Shown: positions 7,501 through 10,625 of the stretch, one piece after another
How the letters are laid out: each line of letters opens with the position of its first letter
How positions within the stretch are numbered: position 1 is the first letter of the stretch
NCBI GenBank assembly: GCA_030705945.1
Contig: JAUZPS010000123.1
Span: 1 to 10,625, forward strand
Length of the DNA stretch: 10,625 bases
Direction: 5' to 3'
DNA from: Bacillota bacterium
GTDB taxonomy: Bacteria; Bacillota; Clostridia; Acetivibrionales; DSM-2933
Made by a program: the position numbers and the translations under genes
Notes under the pieces: model-generated
Seen by the model: only the letters and a program-made list of their open reading frames with translations
Told to the model about the DNA's origin: nothing
The model's database searches: none

Positions 7501-7638
7501 TTCAACCAAAGACTCCATAACATTATTTTTTAGATTTTCAGATGCAAAATAATAGGTGACTACGCTAATAATCAATATTGCCAACCCAGTCAATAACGTA
7601 TAGAATATTTTTGATTTGTTATATATCCGAATTTTCAT
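4540..7638 (-). CDS. Membrane sensor: Cache-PAS-PAS-GGDEF-EAL (c-di-GMP turnover)
   Basis: A 1032-residue sensor. Its order is TM1 (about 10-32), an extracellular Cache domain (about 35-278) ending at the typical 'APIYGTDWSIAV', TM2 (about 281-304), PAS (about 320-430), a coiled stretch, a second PAS with its PAC region (about 480-598), GGDEF (about 605-770) and EAL (about 780-1030). The diguanylate cyclase signature GGDEF (686-690) and the upstream DIDNFKLLND are intact. The RxxD inhibitory site before it is absent (DEWC instead). Phosphodiesterase motifs are also intact: EAL (814-816), VNIS, ELTES, DDFG, LKID, AEGVET and QGY. The protein could therefore make and degrade c-di-GMP; which activity dominates cannot be read. 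I chose the ATG at 7636-7638 because GGAGG lies six bases upstream. A GTG 12 codons earlier has no such site. The gene appears monocistronic, and no small ligand is implied beyond a periplasmic-side Cache signal. Confidence 0.93.
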   Translation of the reverse strand: MKIRIYNKSKIFYTLLTGLAILIISVVTYYFASENLKNNVMESLVELSEQGGKTIEVELKNRLDLLQAISIQTSISNPNAPIEEKLNEIKRQASLSKPLRYGISDLKGEAITTDGKRFHIEDREYFQKAINGVSNISEPIISRADGSLVIAFAVPIKDDEGNIFGALHTTYKADLLTDIVKEIKLGDDSNAYIINKYGIIIANEDKQLVFNMANNIERAKNEPSLKSLAVLEENMKKGLTGSGEYTVNGMTRYMGYAPIYGTDWSIAVTASKEQATEKVHKVVYVINGVILLFLLISIIAGFYSEYLKRRLVYEEEASKHIIDIANIISIAVKYDGTIVSFNKYAEIKTQYNQQEVINKSFIDMLVEEDKEKFIKIREALRSTDSSENFDLSLKRKDGELLHIVWNANMKDDYKNKSLLFVINLIGMDITERIESERNIIESHEELTRVLSELELSQEELRNKYNELNDIKNKLLASEQRYYLSLEGANDAIWDWNAAEDKIFYSDKFYEIIGYNKEEIGSSLWDLKDLYHPDDFELVEEVNRNHINGITPNLSYEYRIKSKSEGYIWLLVKGKAVRDKSGKVIRMAGSITNINDRKMHEQMIKKLAYYDLLTGLPNRLILKERAERAIEERIRTGGSGALILIDIDNFKLLNDSYGHYFGDILLIEISNILTDLVDEWCVVSRSGGDEFTILVTRMDSISSIKDYCDNIMSAFSKTFNIQGKTFYITASMGISVFPNDSTDFNELLKDADTAMNHAKKVGKRNYKPFEKSLNDEVMEKVKIASRLRTALDNDEFELYYQPQYEANSDRIYGFEALIRWNSLEDGLVMPEKFIELAEETGLIVPIGDWVLRRACEFNKYLHNEGLNHLKISVNISMIQLMRESFPENVLSILSETGLDPRFLEIELTESVLIQSIDENLLKLQMLKDNGINISLDDFGKGFSSLSYLKVLPINTLKIDKAFVDDIGSNSDITGSIVHIAHKMGLGVIAEGVETREQLNHLIKNNCNVIQGYFIGRPVPENEAIKAVMLQKVL

Positions 7639-7642
7639 GAAA

Positions 7643-7649
7643 CTCCTCC
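7643..7649 (-). promoter_or_regulatory. Ribosome binding site deciding the sensor start
   Basis: On the minus strand GGAGGAG (7649-7643) precedes ATG 7638-7636, with six bases between the GGAGG core and the ATG. It lies inside the longer open frame that begins at GTG 7674, so the ATG is preferred and the extra 12 residues are dropped. Confidence 0.8.
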
Positions 7650-7674
7650 AATAAATGTGTTTCAAAAGTCTCAC

Positions 7675-8317
7675 AAACTTTGCAGCAATTTATGAATTTA
7701 AAACATCTTCATTTGCAAGAAAATATGGAATTTTTCACGATCTATAAATCAAGGTATATGTCTCGTAATTTTATATCACGTTATGTAAATATATTAATTC
7801 ATTTGAATATATTGAATCACAAGTAAAACAAGCAATTTTCCCCATATCAATTACTAGCAGGAATAATCTTAGTGATTAAATAATCCAAACATAATTCTGC
7901 AAAAAATATTATAATAAACTAATCATTTTCATAAACCAACTTATATAACTGCAATATTTTTACATATCCCTAATATTAAATTGATTTTAAAATTCTCTCC
8001 GTATTAGAACCTTTAGACGCTTAGGAATTGTAATGGCAACTGTTATTTATTTTTTGTATAATACCCTATATAAACTCAAGTTTAACAAAGAATTGAAGGA
8101 AGTTTTGCAACATTCCAAGTAAGTTGTTTGCTGAATTACAAAAATACCTATAGAATTCTGATTTGTAAAAATCTATATCGGTATATATAGTAACAGAATT
8201 GCAATATCAATAAAGTCATTGATTTTTAATGTATATAGTATAACTTATTTTTTATCATTTGTCCAAGAAATGCTAAAATTCGATAAAATATTTAATTTAA
8301 TGACAGACTATTCCATG
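7675..8317. other. AT-rich intergenic region between the sensor and YkgJ-type genes
   Basis: Apart from the possible 29-codon frame at 8033-8122 I see no gene, tRNA or known riboswitch here. The region must contain the sensor promoter. The best minus-strand match, TTGCAA (7719-7714) with CATAAA 18 bases on, is weak. A nested inverted repeat lies at 8154-8200: AATTCTG / CAGAATT outside, CTATA / TATAG inside. It may form a transcript hairpin, but it is short and AT-rich. Confidence 0.5.
8033..8122 (+). CDS. Possible 29-residue small protein or decayed Spo0E-like gene
   Basis: ATG at 8033 opens a 29-codon frame ending in TAA, with TTAGGAA about six bases upstream as a plausible ribosome binding site. 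The peptide (MATVIYFLYNTLYKL... ...KEVLQHSK) is predicted to be largely helical and basic. Its spacing 'I..L...L..L....eL.eVL..S' loosely resembles the start of the Spo0E-like phosphatase family, and it stops just before the point where that family has its SQxxD-type motif. It could therefore be a truncated relic, an unrelated microprotein, or chance. It is isolated, 195 bases from the next gene. Confidence 0.22.
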   Translation: MATVIYFLYNTLYKLKFNKELKEVLQHSK

Positions 8318-8572
8318 CTAAGGCTTAGTTATGTTTTCTAGTAATGTTAGAAACGAATTTGCATCCTCGTTCTTTTCCCCACACATTTCTAAAGAGGGCT
8401 TAAGGCTGCTGCAAACAGCGGGCCGCTCTGCCTTATTGAATAGCATGCACTTATTATCAGGAGTAAGCTGAATACACCTTACCCCCGCAGGTTTACCCTC
8501 AGGCATTCCAGGAATAGGCGTTGAAATAGATATGACAATACAGCAAGCAGCGCAACCAACTCTACACTCCAT
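8318..8572 (-). CDS. YkgJ-family cysteine cluster protein (CxxCxxCC type)
   Basis: An 84-residue cytoplasmic protein of the YkgJ / UPF0153 type, in the short form also found in enterobacteria. Eight cysteines are present (3, 7, 10, 11, 33, 42, 54, 64). They include the N-terminal CRVGCAACC cluster, the 'GKPAGVRCIQL' segment, and 'RPAVCSSLKPS.EMCG' near the C-terminus. The pattern suggests binding of zinc or an iron-sulfur cluster, but the family's role is not established. Its length matches the short family members, so it looks complete. ATG at 8570-8572 has AAAGGA seven bases upstream. A promoter-like site lies about 50-75 bases upstream. The gene is divergent from the malic enzyme gene, with 241 bases between them, and has no co-directional neighbour nearby. 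Confidence 0.85.
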   Translation of the reverse strand: MECRVGCAACCIVISISTPIPGMPEGKPAGVRCIQLTPDNKCMLFNKAERPAVCSSLKPSLEMCGEKNEDANSFLTLLENITKP

Positions 8573-8617
8573 TTTGTTTTCCTTTCTCTTTTAAACTTAC
8601 ACATCTTCATTTGTTCA

Positions 8618-8646
8618 ATTTTAATAAATATTTAGTTCTTTTTCAA
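8618..8646 (-). promoter_or_regulatory. Probable promoter of the YkgJ-type gene
   Basis: On the minus strand TTGAAA (8646-8641) and TAAAAT (8623-8618) are separated by exactly 17 bases, and each is close to the sigma-70 consensus. Transcription would start near 8611, about 40 bases before the start codon at 8572. Confidence 0.5.
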
Positions 8647-8762
8647 CTTATAATTTAATTATTCATTAAAATATAATATAATAATGCAGGAGAATTTTTT
8701 CCGATTACTTTGCGCATAAATTGATCTATAATTATTAAATACGAATTTAGACTATATAATAT

Positions 8763-8792
8763 TTGTTAACTTAGTTCTTATGTTAATATAAA
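8763..8792 (+). promoter_or_regulatory. Weak candidate promoter for the malic enzyme gene
   Basis: TTGTTA (8763-8768) is followed after 18 bases by TATAAA (8787-8792). This would leave a leader of only about 15 bases, just enough for the AGGAGG at 8801-8806. An alternative TATAAT at 8755-8760 has no recognisable -35. Either could be right. Confidence 0.3.
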
Positions 8793-8813
8793 AGAAATTC
8801 AGGAGGAAATAAA

Positions 8814-9986
8814 ATGGATATCAGACAAGAATCATTGAAACTACATGGTGAATGGAAAGGAAAAATTGAGGTCATAAGCACTGTTCCTGTTAACGACAAA
8901 CGGGACCTGTCACTTGCATATACTCCAGGTGTTGCCGAACCCTGCCTGGCAATCCAGAAAGATGTTAACCTTTCATATGAATACACAAGAAGATGGAATT
9001 TAGTCGCTGTTATTACTGATGGCACTGCAGTATTGGGTCTAGGCGATATCGGACCAGAAGCAGGTATGCCGGTTATGGAAGGTAAATGCGTCCTTTTTAA
9101 AACCTTTGGCGATGTAGACGCCTTTCCGCTTTGCATCAGATCAAAGAGTGTTGATGAAATCGTCAATACTGTAAAATTGTTGGCAGGAAGTTTTGGCGGT
9201 ATCAATCTCGAAGACATATCTGCTCCAAGATGTTTTGAAATAGAAAGACGACTCAAGGAACAATGCGACATCCCAATTTTCCATGATGATCAGCACGGTA
9301 CAGCTGTTGTAACTTTAGCTGCTATGATAAACGCCTTAAAGATAACAAAAAAAGACATCCGCGATGTATCTGTTGTCGTAAACGGCTCAGGAGCCGCAGG
9401 CATTGCTGTTACAAGGCTCCTTATGAGTATGGGGCTTAAAAATGTAGTGCTCTGTGATACAAAGGGAGCCATTTATGCTGGCCGCGATAATTTAAACCCC
9501 GCGAAAGCAGAGATGGCTAAGATATCCAACCTCGAAATGAAAAAAGGTTCTTTAAAGGATGTCATGGTAGGAGCTGATGTATTCATAGGCCTATCCGCTC
9601 CCGGAATGGTCACCCGCGAAATGGTTCAAAGTATGGCAAAAGACCCGATAATTTTTGCTATGGCTAATCCTGTTCCCGAAATTATGCCTGATGTAGCTAA
9701 AGCAGCAGGAGCAAGAGTTATTGGCACAGGTCGTTCCGATTTTGCAAATCAGATAAACAATGTTCTTGCTTTCCCAGGAATTTTCAGAGGAGCGCTTGAT
9801 GTAAGAGCCAGCGATATAAATGACGAAATGAAAATCGCAGCAGCAATTGCAATTGCTTCACTAGTCAGTGACGCTGAATTAAATGAAGAATACGTAATCC
9901 CTGCTCCTTTTGATCCAAGAGTCGGTAAAGTAGTTGCCGCAGCAGTCTCTGAGGCTGCAAGGAAGTCGGGAGTTGCACGGATTTAG
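8814..9986 (+). CDS. Malic enzyme (malate oxidoreductase, decarboxylating), small two-domain form
   Basis: This enzyme oxidatively decarboxylates malate to pyruvate and CO2 with a divalent metal and NAD(P), in the cytoplasm. At 390 residues it is the short bacterial form, lacking the phosphotransacetylase-like extension of longer enzymes. SLAYTPGVAEPC (33-44) carries the catalytic Tyr36, and Lys91 in EGKCVLFK is the partner base. EDISAPRCFEIE (133-144) and HDDQHGTA (157-164) supply metal ligands Glu133, Asp134 and Asp159. The Rossmann dinucleotide loop is GSGAAG (191-196). Asp215 at the end of the following strand suggests NAD preference, though that is not decisive. ANPVPEI and TGRSDFANQINN complete the active site. 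All key residues are intact. AGGAGG lies seven bases before ATG 8814. The gene stands alone, which suits anaplerotic or fermentative carbon balancing. Confidence 0.96.
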   Translation: MDIRQESLKLHGEWKGKIEVISTVPVNDKRDLSLAYTPGVAEPCLAIQKDVNLSYEYTRRWNLVAVITDGTAVLGLGDIGPEAGMPVMEGKCVLFKTFGDVDAFPLCIRSKSVDEIVNTVKLLAGSFGGINLEDISAPRCFEIERRLKEQCDIPIFHDDQHGTAVVTLAAMINALKITKKDIRDVSVVVNGSGAAGIAVTRLLMSMGLKNVVLCDTKGAIYAGRDNLNPAKAEMAKISNLEMKKGSLKDVMVGADVFIGLSAPGMVTREMVQSMAKDPIIFAMANPVPEIMPDVAKAAGARVIGTGRSDFANQINNVLAFPGIFRGALDVRASDINDEMKIAAAIAIASLVSDAELNEEYVIPAPFDPRVGKVVAAAVSEAARKSGVARI

Positions 9987-10010
9987 TGTGGTTTATCAAA
10001 TATGTGTAAC

Positions 10011-10125
10011 CCACCTAATATTAGTTTAAAACTTTGTTAAAGGTTAATACTTTACCATTATTATCGTGATATTCGGTGGATATTGGAAGAACAGTTAGCT
10101 TCCTTAATACACATAGAAAATATCC
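10011..10125. repeat. Adjacent inverted repeats downstream of the malic enzyme gene
   Basis: CCACCTAATAT (10011-10021) pairs with ATATTCGGTGG (10069-10079), ten of eleven positions, enclosing a smaller TAAAG/CTTTA hairpin. Overlapping by two bases, GGATATT (10078-10084) pairs with AATATCC (10119-10125) and encloses GGAAG/CTTCC (10085-10103). Together they give two adjoining stem structures starting about 25 bases after the malic enzyme stop codon. No T-run follows, so they are not obvious terminators. They may be the 3' untranslated structure of the mRNA or a relic element. Confidence 0.4.
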
Positions 10126-10173
10126 TATTTCAACGATAATTAATTAGGAACTTGTGCTATGCAGGTTGTTTTT

Positions 10174-10224
10174 AAAACCTCCAATACTTGAATTCTTAAT
10201 AAGAGTTCAAGTATTGGAGGTTTT
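10174..10224. terminator. 24-bp hairpin between convergent genes, probable bidirectional terminator
   Basis: Positions 10174-10197 and 10201-10224 are inverted copies with one G-U pair and a three-base loop (AAT). The outer part reads AAAACCTCCAATACTTG and its complement. A short T4 run follows on the plus strand, and TTTT then A-rich DNA on the minus strand. It lies between the malic enzyme and ankyrin genes, where both transcripts should end. The stem is longer than most terminators, so a repeated palindromic element is an alternative. Confidence 0.6.
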
Positions 10225-10305
10225 CATACTATACCGTTTATTCCCTCTCTTTTACCATATGATATGATGGCATTATCCTGAGGCTCCCTCATCAATATTA
10301 CAAAA

Positions 10306-10625
10306 TTACTTTGTTTTTTCTAGAATCTTAATAATATCCTTACTCTTACCCTTCTTAGCGTAATTCAATGCTGTAAGCCCATCTTTGTCTTTCAAAGTTA
10401 CATCTGCCTTATTACTAATCAAAAGTTTCACATTATCTATCCATCCACAGGATGCAGCCCGCATCAATGCAGTTTCACCCTTATTATTCTGGTAATTGAT
10501 GTTTGCTCCTTTTTTAATGAGATATTCCAAGATATGCCTACTGCCGTATCCGGCGGCAGTTATAATAGCTGTATCTTTATCTAAATATTCACATTGGTAT
10601 TATATATTAGCTCCTTTTTCCACCA
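10306..10625 (-). pseudogene. Ankyrin-repeat protein, 3' part, interrupted by an in-frame stop
   Basis: The frame ending at TAA 10306-10308 encodes ankyrin repeats back to the window edge. Reading from the right edge, VEKGANI is followed by TAA (10602-10600), then the same frame continues through DKDTAIITAAGYGSRHILEYLIKKGANIN and two more repeats with the 'G.TAL..A...G....V..L' consensus. The stop aligns with the Asn codon of GANIN in the next repeat (ATA TAA TAC CAA against ATC AAT TAC CAG), and this repeat is about two residues longer than usual. After the stop, the only common start codon is a TTG at 10530, in mid-repeat with a weak site, so a functional product of 74 residues is unlikely but possible. 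The upstream part of the gene is outside the window. Ankyrin repeats mediate protein binding, and the partner is unknown. A sequencing error would also explain the stop. Confidence 0.65.

Noticed and set aside
7639..7674. A 12-residue N-terminal extension of the Cache-GGDEF-EAL protein from a GTG
   Set aside because: The strong GGAGG lies inside this stretch and is correctly spaced for the internal ATG at 7638. The extension also weakens the normal short N-terminus before TM1.
8783..9271. A 162-codon open frame antisense to the malic enzyme gene
   Set aside because: It lies wholly opposite a well-conserved enzyme, has no recognisable domain and covers that gene's ribosome binding site.

Overview
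The window looks like chromosomal DNA of an anaerobic, low-GC Firmicute, most likely a member of the Clostridia. Signs of this are the strongly AT-rich intergenic DNA, strong AGGAGG-type ribosome binding sites, occasional GTG starts, and the protein families present: a DUF4015 lipoprotein, a small two-domain malic enzyme, a YkgJ-type cysteine cluster protein and a DUF2752/zinc-ribbon pair. This placement comes from reading the sequence, not from a database search.

Layout. From 1 to 1165 three genes point left: the start of a probable membrane-anchored MutS-family protein (cut by the window edge), a DUF2752 membrane protein, and a zinc-ribbon/DUF4190 membrane protein. They may form one operon. 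About 700 bases of AT-rich DNA follow, holding short inverted repeats and a possible relic of an insertion sequence. A rightward lipoprotein gene with a DUF4015 glycoside-hydrolase-like domain (1891-3087) converges on a leftward cation diffusion facilitator (CDF) efflux gene (3180-4046), with a strong hairpin between them. Upstream of the CDF gene, 4162-4436 looks like a structured RNA. It has a promoter-like TTGACA-N18-TAGAAT, a long imperfect stem, several further helices, and a U6 intrinsic terminator whose 5' arm overlaps an alternative hairpin. Next comes a large leftward sensor protein with Cache, PAS, PAS, GGDEF and EAL domains (4540-7638), then about 680 bases with little coding content. 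A YkgJ-type gene (8318-8572, leftward) and a malic enzyme gene (8814-9986, rightward) are divergent. The right end holds structured intergenic DNA, a 24-bp hairpin, and the 3' part of an ankyrin-repeat gene with an in-frame stop codon.

How it fits together. This is mostly ordinary housekeeping and accessory content, not one multi-gene system. The envelope is well represented: a surface lipoprotein, a metal exporter, a membrane-bound c-di-GMP sensor and small membrane proteins. The malic enzyme links malate and pyruvate in central metabolism. The least explained element is the candidate leader or small RNA ahead of the CDF gene. It matches no riboswitch class I can name, and it could be either a metal-responsive attenuator or an independent terminated small RNA. 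The broken ankyrin gene and the possible IS relic point to some gene decay.
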